From Chrysiogenia bacterium (GTDB taxonomy: Bacteria; JAGRBM01): a DNA stretch of 5,407 nt. Below are positions 1 to 5,034 of the stretch, piece by piece. Under the pieces are notes generated by a model. The model saw only the letters and a list, made by a program, of their open reading frames with translations. It did no database searches and was not told the DNA's origin. The position numbers and the translations under genes were made by a program. Numbering within the stretch: position 1 is the stretch's first letter; every line of letters starts with the position of its first letter. The DNA lies in NCBI GenBank assembly GCA_020434085.1, contig JAGRBM010000205.1, positions 1 through 5,407 of the forward strand. The letters are read 5' to 3'.

Positions 1-424
1 CGCCTGTTTCGAAGAGGCCGCGGTACTGGTCCTGCGCGGGGATGAGCAGGCCGCGGCGGACGATGCGCCGCGTGACGCCCGGCTCTCCGGGGACCGCGCG
101 CGGGGGGCCCATCTCGATGACGGTGAGCCCGTCCACCTTGAAGCGGCTGGTACCATCGGCCTCCACCTCGCACCGGATCCCCTTGGCGCCGAGCTTCGCC
201 GCGAGGATTGGAACCTGCGTGGGGTAGTAGAGATTCAGGAGCTCGGCATAGCGCGTGAGCTGCTCGCCGGTCGCGGGGGGCTCCCCCTCCCGAAAGAAAC
301 CCGCGAAGCGGGTCGCCTGGATGCTGGTCACATAGCCCGCCGGGCTGATGGCGTCGGTGCTCAGCACCTTCGGGTGTGCGGGCACGCGGGCGGGATCGAT
401 TTCGATGTCGGGGCTGTGGTTCAT
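1..424 (-). CDS. Unrecognised protein, N-terminal 141 residues (runs off left edge)
   Basis: Open reading frame without a stop from the ATG at 424 to the window edge, beginning MNHSPDIEIDPARVPAHPKV. I do not recognise the family. The visible part looks soluble: no signal peptide or membrane segment, an acidic start, then a helical-looking stretch around residues 50-80 (GEQLTRYAELLNLYYP) and alternating strand-like segments (CEVEADGTSRFKVDGLTVIEMG, about residues 84-105, shown here split as CEVEADG and FKVDGLTVIEM). The start is well determined: an in-frame TGA lies about 28 bases upstream (452-454) and no other start codon falls between it and the ATG. The ten bases before the ATG are almost all C, so there is no Shine-Dalgarno sequence. 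A candidate promoter sits close enough for a nearly leaderless mRNA. The diiron oxygenase gene upstream is separated by a terminator, so this gene probably has its own promoter. Confidence 0.75.
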   Translation of the reverse strand, partial: MNHSPDIEIDPARVPAHPKVLSTDAISPAGYVTSIQATRFAGFFREGEPPATGEQLTRYAELLNLYYPTQVPILAAKLGAKGIRCEVEADGTSRFKVDGLTVIEMGPPRAVPGEPGVTRRIVRRGLLIPAQDQYRGLFETG

Positions 425-434
425 GGTGGGGGGG

Positions 435-462
435 AGTGTAGCCGATTCCCGTCAGCTGTTCA
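435..462 (-). promoter_or_regulatory. Candidate sigma70-type promoter of the left-edge gene
   Basis: Read on the minus strand, TGAACA (457-462) is followed after 16 bases by TACACT (435-440), each matching 4 of 6 consensus bases. The -10-like box ends only 10 bases before the ATG at 424, which would place transcription start about 3 bases from the start codon. The missing Shine-Dalgarno sequence fits a leaderless or near-leaderless transcript. Both hexamers are weak, so this is a suggestion only. Confidence 0.3.
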
Positions 463-482
463 GGTCGGGTCTCCGCAGCTGT

Positions 483-654
483 CGTGAGCGTGGACGTGGA
501 CGTGCTCGTGAACGATTTGTGTTCCTCCCCTGTGGCGGGGGAGGTGGCGGAAGGCCGGAGGGCGTTGTTGCGAGCCGGCATAAACAACCCCTCCCTGCCC
601 CTCCCCGCCGCGGGGAGGGAACCGTTCACGTGCACGAGCACGTCCACGGCCACG
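483..654. repeat. Composite palindromic element with inverted CGTG arrays
   Basis: The outer parts are two mirrored arrays. CGTG occurs at 483, 489, 495, 501 and 507, and CACG at 627, 633, 639, 645 and 651: five units each at an exact 6-base period. A 16-base stretch matches exactly in inverted orientation (495-510 with 633-648), and both arrays end inward with AACG. Between them lie three further hairpins. CCTCCCC/GGGGAGG pairs 524-530 with 538-544. GGAGGG(C)GTTGTT pairs 557-569 with 583-594 around one bulged base. CCCTCCCCG/CGGGGAGGG pairs 599-607 with 611-619. The CCTCCCC-type core resembles dispersed intergenic repeats of GC-rich proteobacteria, from memory. It could be a REP/MITE-like element or a structured transcript region. 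It has no coding capacity of its own. Confidence 0.75.
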
Positions 655-725
655 ATGGCAGCAGTGATTGCTGACGCGGCGGCTTACGGGGTCTGAATGC
701 AGCAGGCATCACGTCGCGCAAGCAA

Positions 726-759
726 GAAAAAGGGCGAGCCCTTCGGCTCGCCCCTTTTC
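726..759 (-). terminator. Intrinsic terminator of the diiron oxygenase gene
   Basis: A perfect 9-base stem GGGCGAGCC/GGCTCGCCC (732-740 with 745-753) encloses a 4-base loop. On the minus strand it is followed by TTTTTC, a classic rho-independent signal, about 30 bases after the oxygenase stop codon. On the plus strand the stem is followed by C then TTTT, so it could work in both directions. Confidence 0.9.
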
Positions 760-782
760 TCGCTCGCGTTCCGCCCCAGCGA

Positions 783-1715
783 CTAGCACGCAGCCGCCTG
801 GAGAAGGCCTTTGCCTTCCCAGGCGCGAATTGCACTCTTTCGAATGACGCCGACTTCTTTGAGATCATTGATGGTCGGCGTGATCTGCCGGTTGAACAGG
901 GCGCGGCGGTGCTCGCTATGGATGCCGGCCTTGAATTCGGCATAGCTGACGTGATCTGCGATCTGGCTGCTGTAGGGGAGCCGGAATCCGATGCGCAGCA
1001 CCTGGGTAGTAATGCGCTCGGCGCTCTCGCTCAGCAGCGTGCGCTGGAATGTGCTCATCTTCGGAATGGCGTTTTCCATCCACGCCTGCGCGAAGGCGAT
1101 GTGGCGGATTTCCTCGATCATGTGGGCGCGGCCCATCTGCTGGCAGATGGGATGGAGGTTGCCCGCGGCGTTCTTCATCTGGCAGCGCGCCATGTCGTCG
1201 CCGGTCACTTCGAAGAGCGCGGTGAGCATCCAGAAGAACACCGGCGCCTTGGTGGCGAAGAACGGCGTGAGCATGCTGGCGATGAGGCCCCACTTGTCGC
1301 CTGCGAGGCCCTTGGTCTTGATGTCGGCGTTGAGGCGCGTCCAGTGGTTGAACATGGCCATGTGCTGGCACTCTTCGGCCACTTCGTGGAGCATGAAGCG
1401 CCAGGCCGGGTCGTACTGGTCGGTGTGGTGGAGCACGGCGAGGATGGCCTGGTTGAGCAGGTGCTCGCCCGCGCCGGCGTTGCGCATGAGCTGGGTGAAT
1501 TCCCAGCGGGTGACGAAGCTCTTCGCCTTGAAGTCGAGCCGATCCCACGCCGGCGTGCCGTAGAGGATTGAATACTCCTCGGGCACGTAGAGGTACTCGT
1601 CGGTGATGGGCACCGACCAGTCGATGACATCCTTGTCCCAGGGGTAGCAGCGTTTGTTGATGGATGCGCGGTTGAGGCGCTCGGAAAACTCGGGGGCCGT
1701 CTGCACACGGATCAT
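783..1715 (-). CDS. AurF-type diiron oxygenase (p-aminobenzoate N-oxygenase family)
   Basis: A 310-residue protein matching the AurF/CmlI family of soluble non-haem diiron oxygenases. Known members oxidise aryl amines to hydroxylamines or nitro groups; the substrate here cannot be told. The full iron-ligand pattern is visible: E84 (in GEHLLNQ), E115-x2-H118 (in HEVAEECQHM), E169 (in LFEVTGDD) and H198-x3-E202-x2-H205 (in HMIEEIRHIAF). These spacings follow the AurF ligands E101, E136/H139, E196, H223/E227/H230 as I recall them. There is no signal peptide, so it should be cytoplasmic. The ATG at 1715 is preceded by a strong GGAGGT (1721-1726, 5 bases away). The gene has its own terminator (726-759) and is divergent from the acyltransferase, with which it shares an operator-rich spacer. 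No biosynthetic-cluster genes are visible, so a role outside classical antibiotic synthesis is possible. Confidence 0.9.
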   Translation of the reverse strand: MIRVQTAPEFSERLNRASINKRCYPWDKDVIDWSVPITDEYLYVPEEYSILYGTPAWDRLDFKAKSFVTRWEFTQLMRNAGAGEHLLNQAILAVLHHTDQYDPAWRFMLHEVAEECQHMAMFNHWTRLNADIKTKGLAGDKWGLIASMLTPFFATKAPVFFWMLTALFEVTGDDMARCQMKNAAGNLHPICQQMGRAHMIEEIRHIAFAQAWMENAIPKMSTFQRTLLSESAERITTQVLRIGFRLPYSSQIADHVSYAEFKAGIHSEHRRALFNRQITPTINDLKEVGVIRKSAIRAWEGKGLLQAAAC

Positions 1716-1805
1716 GGGGAACCTCCACTGGGCTGCCGCGTCCGGGGGGCTCGCCCCGCGATGGACTGCGGCGCCGATTGCTCACTTGAGAAGAAGGGTA
1801 TGGGG

Positions 1806-1845
1806 CCTGTACCAAATGGTCCAGTGATTTGTGAATCGCATTCAC
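1806..1845 (-). promoter_or_regulatory. Candidate promoter/operator of the diiron oxygenase gene
   Basis: On the minus strand TTCACA (1830-1835, 5 of 6 to the -35 consensus) is followed after 18 bases by TACAGG (1806-1811, a weak -10). Two small palindromes overlie these boxes: GTGAATcgcATTCAC (1831-1845, 6-base arms) and ACCAaaTGGT (1811-1820). Their centres are about 22 bases apart, close to two helical turns, as expected for a dimeric repressor such as a TetR- or GntR-type protein bound at two sites. The regulator itself is not in the window. The palindromes are seen directly; the promoter and repressor reading is inference. Confidence 0.35.
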
Positions 1846-1869
1846 CGGGCAAGAATACGAACTCCGGCC

Positions 1870-1966
1870 CCCTCTCCCCCTGGGAGAGGGTCAGGGTGAG
1901 GGTTCTGCCACTGCCGCACCGAAACCCTCACCCGCGCTGCGCGCGACCTCTCCCAGAGGGAGAGGT
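1870..1966. repeat. Dispersed CTCTCCC/GGGTGAGGG three-hairpin repeat
   Basis: Three perfect hairpins stand in a row. CCCTCTCCC/GGGAGAGGG pairs 1870-1878 with 1882-1890 (3-base loop). GGGTGAGGGTT/AACCCTCACCC pairs 1894-1904 with 1923-1933 (18-base loop). ACCTCTCCC/GGGAGAGGT pairs 1946-1954 with 1958-1966 (3-base loop). The first and third hairpins are near-copies of each other, so the whole is also an imperfect inverted repeat. This is a very common intergenic repeat type in GC-rich Proteobacteria, recalled from memory. It lies in the divergent spacer, upstream of both genes. Confidence 0.85.
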
Positions 1967-1984
1967 GAGCACCTGATCCCGGTC

Positions 1985-2015
1985 ATTGCCCCCGCGGCGC
2001 GGCGGGCAATAGACT
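1985..2015 (+). promoter_or_regulatory. Candidate promoter of the acyltransferase with overlapping palindrome
   Basis: TTGCCC (1986-1991) and TAGACT (2010-2015) are 18 bases apart, each matching 4 of 6 sigma70 consensus bases. Transcription would start near 2022, giving a leader of about 50 bases. The inverted repeat ATTGCCC/GGGCAAT (1985-1991 with 2004-2010) spans the -35 box and the spacer, and could be an operator. The evidence is pattern only. Confidence 0.3.
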
Positions 2016-2071
2016 CAAAGGAAGCGAGATCGACGCGCGCCCCTGTTTTCGGAGGCGCGGGAGAGGGCCAC

Positions 2072-3028
2072 ATGGACGCACTGGGATTCGACGCCAAGCT
2101 CTACGAACTCATTCCCGAGCCCTGGCGCCACTTCCTGTTCGAGGAGATCGAACCCACCGAGGAGGAGCTGGCCTCCCACGCGCCGGCTTTCTCGCCCGAG
2201 CTCATCGAGAAGATGCTCCCCTACCTGGAGCCTCTCTATAAGTACTACTTCCGCTGCGAGTTCCGCGGGGCCGAGCGCTTCCCGGAGAATCCGCCCGTGT
2301 TCTGCGTGGCCAACCACAATGCCATGGGCACGGTGGAGATCCCCATGCTCATTTATGCCTGGGCGAAGCACTTCGGTCATTCTCGCCCGGCCCACGGGCT
2401 GGCGCACCGGATGGTCTTCCAGGTGCCGGGCGTCAAGGACCTGCTCCCCCGGGTGGGCGCCGTTCCCGCCGCGCCGGAGGTGGCGCTGCGCACGCTCAAT
2501 GCGGGCAAAGACCTGCTCGTCTTTCCCGGCGGCGACTGGGAGGCCTCGCGTCCGTTTTCCCAGCGCGGAAAAATCGATTTCGACCAGCGCAAGGGCTTCG
2601 TGCGCATCGCGCTCCAGACCGGCGTGCCCATCGCGCCCATCGTCATCTGCGGCGCCGAGGAGACGATGCTCATCTTCTCGCGCGGCGAGGGAATCGCCCA
2701 CGCCCTTGGCATCGATGTCTCCATGCGGATGAAGACCCTGCCGGTTACGCCGCAGAGCCTGTTCATGCTCTGGAAGCTCTTCCAGAGCGCGCGCGGCAGG
2801 GCCAATCCATTGTTCATGCCCCTGTGGCTCGCCAACAGTTGGCTCGGGTTTCCCTGGCTGCCCTCGAAGATCGTTTTCGAGATCCTCGATCCTATCGACA
2901 TGCGCGCCGAGGTGGGACACATCGAGGACGAGAAAGAACGCCTGCAGGCGGGCTATGACCTCGTCACCTCGCGCATGCAGGCCAAGATGGACGAGCTCCA
3001 GGCCGAGCGGACGACTTTTCTTGGCTGA
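2072..3028 (+). CDS. LPLAT-superfamily acyltransferase, DGAT2/MGAT/TMEM68-like
   Basis: A 318-residue protein with the order of blocks typical of glycerolipid acyltransferases (PlsC-like superfamily, MGAT/DGAT2-like branch), which move acyl groups from acyl-CoA or acyl-ACP to a glycerol or other lipid alcohol. Block I is VANHNAMGTVE (residues 79-89): catalytic His82 is present, but the acidic partner is Glu89 rather than Asp, at a longer spacing than HX4D. Next come LLPRVGAVPA (124-133), the acceptor-binding block VFPGGDWEASRPF (150-162), KGFVRIALQTGVPIAPIVICGAEE (174-197; key residues G175, P186, P189, G194) and a C-terminal FEILDPID (269-276). There is no clear transmembrane segment; association with the membrane surface would be expected. 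The ATG is preceded by GAGAGG (2061-2066), with GGAGG further up (2051-2055). The substrate is unknown; making storage lipid or wax ester is possible. Confidence 0.88.
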   Translation: MDALGFDAKLYELIPEPWRHFLFEEIEPTEEELASHAPAFSPELIEKMLPYLEPLYKYYFRCEFRGAERFPENPPVFCVANHNAMGTVEIPMLIYAWAKHFGHSRPAHGLAHRMVFQVPGVKDLLPRVGAVPAAPEVALRTLNAGKDLLVFPGGDWEASRPFSQRGKIDFDQRKGFVRIALQTGVPIAPIVICGAEETMLIFSRGEGIAHALGIDVSMRMKTLPVTPQSLFMLWKLFQSARGRANPLFMPLWLANSWLGFPWLPSKIVFEILDPIDMRAEVGHIEDEKERLQAGYDLVTSRMQAKMDELQAERTTFLG

Positions 3029-3037
3029 AAAGAATTC

Positions 3038-3123
3038 ACCACGGATGGCCACGGATGAACGCAGATAAGAAGGACAGGATGAATCGGACTCCGGATCTGT
3101 GTTCATCCGTGTTCATCTGTGGT
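3038..3123. repeat. Long inverted repeat of the CCACGGATGAAC type
   Basis: Two 23-base arms (3038-3060 and 3101-3123) match at 20 of 23 positions in inverted orientation, including the exact pair CACGGATGAAC/GTTCATCCGTG, around a 40-base centre. This is the widespread intergenic repeat with CCACGGAT and TTCATCTGTGG arms that I recall from several phyla. It starts 9 bases after the acyltransferase stop codon and ends 20 bases before the next gene, filling the spacer almost exactly. A transcript crossing it would form a strong hairpin, but no U-tract follows, so it is not a standard terminator. Confidence 0.85.
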
Positions 3124-3143
3124 TCCAGATTCTTCTTCTGAAA

Positions 3144-3518
3144 ATGACTGAGAATCCCTGGCACAAGCAGCGGGCCCACTATGCGGGCACGAGCGTCGGT
3201 GAGAAGTGGTGGAAGCGCTACCGCACCGGCGGTTTTCTTGCGCGCGGCCTGGGAGAGATGCAGCTTACGGAGGAAGGCATCTGGTTTCTGCGCAAGCTCA
3301 CGAAGAAGCCGCTCATCGTGCCGTGGGAGAAGATTCGAAAGCTCAGCTACGGCACCTGGCATGCGGGCCAGTGGGCCGGCGGGGCGCCGGTCCTCAAGGT
3401 GCACTGGGAAGAAGAAGGCCGCGAGCTCATCAGCGGCTACGTGCTCACCAAGGACAACGAAAAACTCGCCCGCTGGGCGCTGGAGATCGAAAAGCGCGCG
3501 GGGATTCGTGAGCCCTGA
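3144..3518 (+). CDS. Small basic protein, possibly PH-like fold
   Basis: A 124-residue soluble protein I do not recognise by name. After a basic, aromatic N-terminus (GEKWWKRYRTGG, residues 19-30) the pattern GLGEMQLTEEGIWFLRK, PLIVPWEKIRKLSYG, APVLKVHWEEEGRELISG and a final helix (NEKLARWALEIEKRA) resembles the strands plus C-terminal helix of bacterial PH-like or GRAM-like domains: a short strand, then a W-E-K-I element, then a closing helix. That fold is inference by eye. The start is set at ATG 3144. The frame can be extended to a GTG at 3099, but those 15 residues would be encoded by the right arm of the dispersed repeat. Neither start has a good Shine-Dalgarno sequence. The gene follows the acyltransferase in the same direction (115 bases away), so co-transcription through the repeat is possible. 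Its stop lies 6 bases from the stop of the convergent lipoprotein gene. Confidence 0.75.
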   Translation: MTENPWHKQRAHYAGTSVGEKWWKRYRTGGFLARGLGEMQLTEEGIWFLRKLTKKPLIVPWEKIRKLSYGTWHAGQWAGGAPVLKVHWEEEGRELISGYVLTKDNEKLARWALEIEKRAGIREP

Positions 3519-3524
3519 CGATGC

Positions 3525-4067
3525 CTAGTTACAGATTCGTGTCCTGGGATCGTTCTCGTCGAGCAGTTGCAGGTCGGTCAGCATTGCCTCCCCCATGCGT
3601 TGTGGCCAGGTTTCAATCCCGAGAATTCCGGGATTCACCGGACAACTGCTCGTATACCAGAAGGCTCCGTTGCTCCCCGTCCTGATCCCGAGCCGGTAGC
3701 GCAGGAATTTTTTGCTGGGGTTGCGAACGGTCAGCATTGTCCCGACTCCCGGCGTGTATTCCATGGAAACGAAGAGCTGACCCTCCGCATCTTCCGACGC
3801 CGGCTCCTTGAGCACCAGGTACCCCTCGTGCTCATCCACGTGAACACTCCAGCTCTCCCCGAGCCGCAATACCAGTGCCCCGCGGTGAACCACCGCACCG
3901 CCGCTTCCGCGCGAGCTCACGGCTCCCGGGCTAGGCTCACATCCCGACGTCTGGCAATAGTCCTCGAGTGACTGAAGATTTCCGTTCCCGCCGCGCGGCA
4001 GCGCGCAGCCAGCCGTTAACACGATTAGCAGCAGACACATCGTCGCACACCAGCCTCGCATGATCAT
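3525..4067 (-). CDS. Predicted lipoprotein of unknown function
   Basis: A 180-residue protein with a lipoprotein signal peptide: MIMRGW, a hydrophobic core (CLLLIVLTAG) and lipobox LTAGC with acylated Cys21. Ala at +2 favours delivery to the outer membrane. The mature part has four further cysteines (38, 43, 142, 179), which could form two disulphides in the periplasm. It looks beta-rich (ALVLRLGESWSVHVDEHEG, LFVSMEYTPG, MLTVRNPSKKFLRYRLGI). The C-terminal pattern YTSSCPVNPG then IETWPQRM then LTDLQLLD recalls uncharacterised beta-sandwich lipoproteins, from memory. The longer frame to 4139 is rejected because GGGAGG (4075-4080) lies 7 bases before the ATG at 4067; a GTG at 4070 is a close alternative. 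The spacer upstream is AT-rich and probably holds its own promoter. Its function is not assignable. Confidence 0.85.
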   Translation of the reverse strand: MIMRGWCATMCLLLIVLTAGCALPRGGNGNLQSLEDYCQTSGCEPSPGAVSSRGSGGAVVHRGALVLRLGESWSVHVDEHEGYLVLKEPASEDAEGQLFVSMEYTPGVGTMLTVRNPSKKFLRYRLGIRTGSNGAFWYTSSCPVNPGILGIETWPQRMGEAMLTDLQLLDENDPRTRICN

Positions 4068-4074
4068 CACGACA

Positions 4075-4080
4075 CCTCCC
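4075..4080 (-). promoter_or_regulatory. Ribosome binding site deciding the lipoprotein start
   Basis: GGGAGG on the minus strand lies 7 bases before ATG 4067. It sits inside the longer open frame to 4139, showing that the extra 24 residues upstream are not part of the protein. Confidence 0.8.
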
Positions 4081-4147
4081 AAAAAGGCACATTCTTCCAA
4101 TAATTTGTTTCTACACCGGATGCAGTCTTCGCGAAACAACTTATTAT
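4081..4147 (-). promoter_or_regulatory. AT-rich likely promoter region of the lipoprotein gene
   Basis: About 37% G+C over some 70 bases by count, sharply lower than the flanking genes. It is placed directly before the lipoprotein ribosome site and after the hairpin that follows the upstream gene. Possible boxes such as CATAAT (4142-4147) and TAGAAA are visible, but no pair with good spacing stands out, so the exact promoter is left open. Confidence 0.4.
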
Positions 4148-4196
4148 GGATTCGCAGGATCTTCAGGATTGAATCCTGCGAATCCTGTCCATCCTG
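4148..4196. repeat. AATCCTG-type dispersed repeat with 13-bp perfect hairpin
   Basis: A perfect 13-base inverted repeat GGATTCGCAGGAT/ATCCTGCGAATCC (4148-4160 with 4173-4185) surrounds a 12-base centre. ATCCTG units recur at 4173, 4183 and 4191, with reverse copies CAGGAT at 4155 and CAGGATT at 4164. This is the widespread repeat built from ATCCTG units that I recall from many phyla. Its last unit ends directly against the TAG stop codon of the E2-like gene at 4197. With no U-tract it is not a classic terminator, but it may stabilise or end that transcript. Confidence 0.85.
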
Positions 4197-5030
4197 CTAG
4201 AGCTCCGGCGCCTCTTCGAGCTTGGCCGGGTTCTCCACGAAGTCGCGGATGAGTTCCAGGCTGCGCGCGCAGTAGAAGCCGTCGGCAATGCGCTCGTCGA
4301 AGCTGTATTTGAGCGAGACGACCTTGCGGGCCTCCACACTGCCATCGCTCGCCAACCGGTTCTCTTCCTCGATTTTTCCGAGCGTCACAAACAGCGGGCA
4401 GGTCCCGTATTCGAACAGGTGGTGGTAGGCAGAGTCGAGGCCAACACTGCCAAGATTCGCGACGAAGGCGCTGGCATACATGGGGTCGCCCTCGATCGCG
4501 GCGGCGGGCCAGAGGTTGAAGTAGTCGAGCACGCGCTGCAGCCGCATGGATCCCTGGAGGATGAGGCGCGGGAGCCTGGTGACAATGCCCATCTCCTTCT
4601 CGGTGGCGGTCTTGGCCTCGCCGCGTCCAACGCCGATCTGCGCCGCGATGCGCGCACCGGCGCTCTCCAGCGTGTCGTGCGGGTCGAAGACCACCTTCAC
4701 TGCCGTCATGGTCGCGCGGTCATTGAAGGCCTTTTTCACGACAAAAGAGATCTCGAGCTTGCGGCGCTGATAGAGCCGGCGCCCCACCACGAAGCGGTTG
4801 AGCTGGGGGCGCAGGGCCAGGGTGCGCGCAAGGGCGAGCAGAAAGACGTGGTAGAAGGTGGGCGGGTTCTCGCCGCTGCTGCGCGTCTTGAGCCAGGCGA
4901 GCGCGTCGGTTACGTCGAGTCGCTGCTCGAAATAGACCGCCGATTCTGTGCGCGTAGGCATCAGGAACGGCAACATGTGCCGAACAATGGGGGCGTCCTT
5001 GACGCGCTCTCCCTCACGCCGTCCGAACAT
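4197..5030 (-). CDS. Stand-alone 2-oxoacid dehydrogenase E2/CAT-fold protein lacking catalytic His
   Basis: A 277-residue protein matching only the catalytic-domain fold of dihydrolipoamide acyltransferases (E2) and chloramphenicol acetyltransferase; there is no lipoyl or peripheral-subunit-binding region. Visible blocks are MFGRREGERVKD at the N-terminus, PTFYHVFLLALARTLALRPQLNRFV (57-81; key residues H61, R74, N78, R79), ISFVVKKAFND (94-104), YASAFVANLGSVGLDS (185-200) with H203-H204, LFVTLGKI (213-220) and the final FDERIADGFYCARSL (244-258). In active E2 the last block reads DHRxxDG; here Glu246 replaces the catalytic His, while Asp250-Gly251 remain. As I recall, a distinct family of short E2-like proteins carries this same DERIADG, so it is likely a family trait rather than damage. 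The start at ATG 5030 is chosen from GAGGAAGG just upstream and the family-like FGRR opening. The true activity is unknown. Confidence 0.85.
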   Translation of the reverse strand: MFGRREGERVKDAPIVRHMLPFLMPTRTESAVYFEQRLDVTDALAWLKTRSSGENPPTFYHVFLLALARTLALRPQLNRFVVGRRLYQRRKLEISFVVKKAFNDRATMTAVKVVFDPHDTLESAGARIAAQIGVGRGEAKTATEKEMGIVTRLPRLILQGSMRLQRVLDYFNLWPAAAIEGDPMYASAFVANLGSVGLDSAYHHLFEYGTCPLFVTLGKIEEENRLASDGSVEARKVVSLKYSFDERIADGFYCARSLELIRDFVENPAKLEEAPEL

Positions 5031-5034
5031 AGGG

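Larger units (their letters stand above)
425..782. other. Intergenic spacer with palindromic element and terminator
   Basis: No convincing gene here. Short open frames (for example around 484-696 on the plus strand) are low-complexity translations of the repeats, with no ribosome site or recognisable protein character. The spacer holds the candidate promoter of the left-edge gene, the composite palindrome at 483-654, and the terminator of the diiron oxygenase gene. I see nothing specific in 655-725. Confidence 0.7.
1716..2071. other. Divergent control region with three-hairpin repeat
   Basis: The spacer between two outward-facing genes. From left to right it holds the ribosome site of the oxygenase (1721-1726), a GC-rich leader, two small operator-like palindromes (1811-1820 and 1831-1845), the dispersed three-hairpin repeat (1870-1966), a hairpin-overlapped candidate promoter for the acyltransferase (1985-2015), and its ribosome site. 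No gene-like frame is seen. Open frames crossing it on either strand are shadow extensions. Confidence 0.7.

Noticed and set aside
483-654. CRISPR array reading of the CGTG units
   Set aside because: Units are 4 bases with 2-base spacers, and the two arrays are inverted, unlike CRISPR repeats and spacers; no cas gene is present.
909-1571. Plus-strand open frame (220 residues) opposite the diiron oxygenase
   Set aside because: Composition is typical of an antisense shadow, without a ribosome site; the opposite strand carries all seven diiron ligands.
1745-1757. GGGGC/GCCCC hairpin upstream of the oxygenase start as a riboswitch or attenuator
   Set aside because: The stem is only 4-5 bases with almost no loop, in GC-rich DNA where such pairs arise by chance; no riboswitch core is recognisable.
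2015-3106. Long minus-strand open frame (363 residues) opposite the acyltransferase
   Set aside because: It mirrors a clearly recognisable acyltransferase, is rich in Arg, Gly, His and Glu typical of antisense reading of GC-rich genes, shows no motif, and begins in the dispersed repeat.
3099-3404. Open frames on both strands crossing the CCACGGATGAAC repeat
   Set aside because: Frames that begin or end in the repeat arms are by-products of the repeat; only the frame from ATG 3144 shows protein-like character.
4148-4185. 13-bp hairpin after the E2-like gene as a classic rho-independent terminator
   Set aside because: No U-tract follows the stem on the minus strand, and the sequence matches a dispersed repeat type instead.
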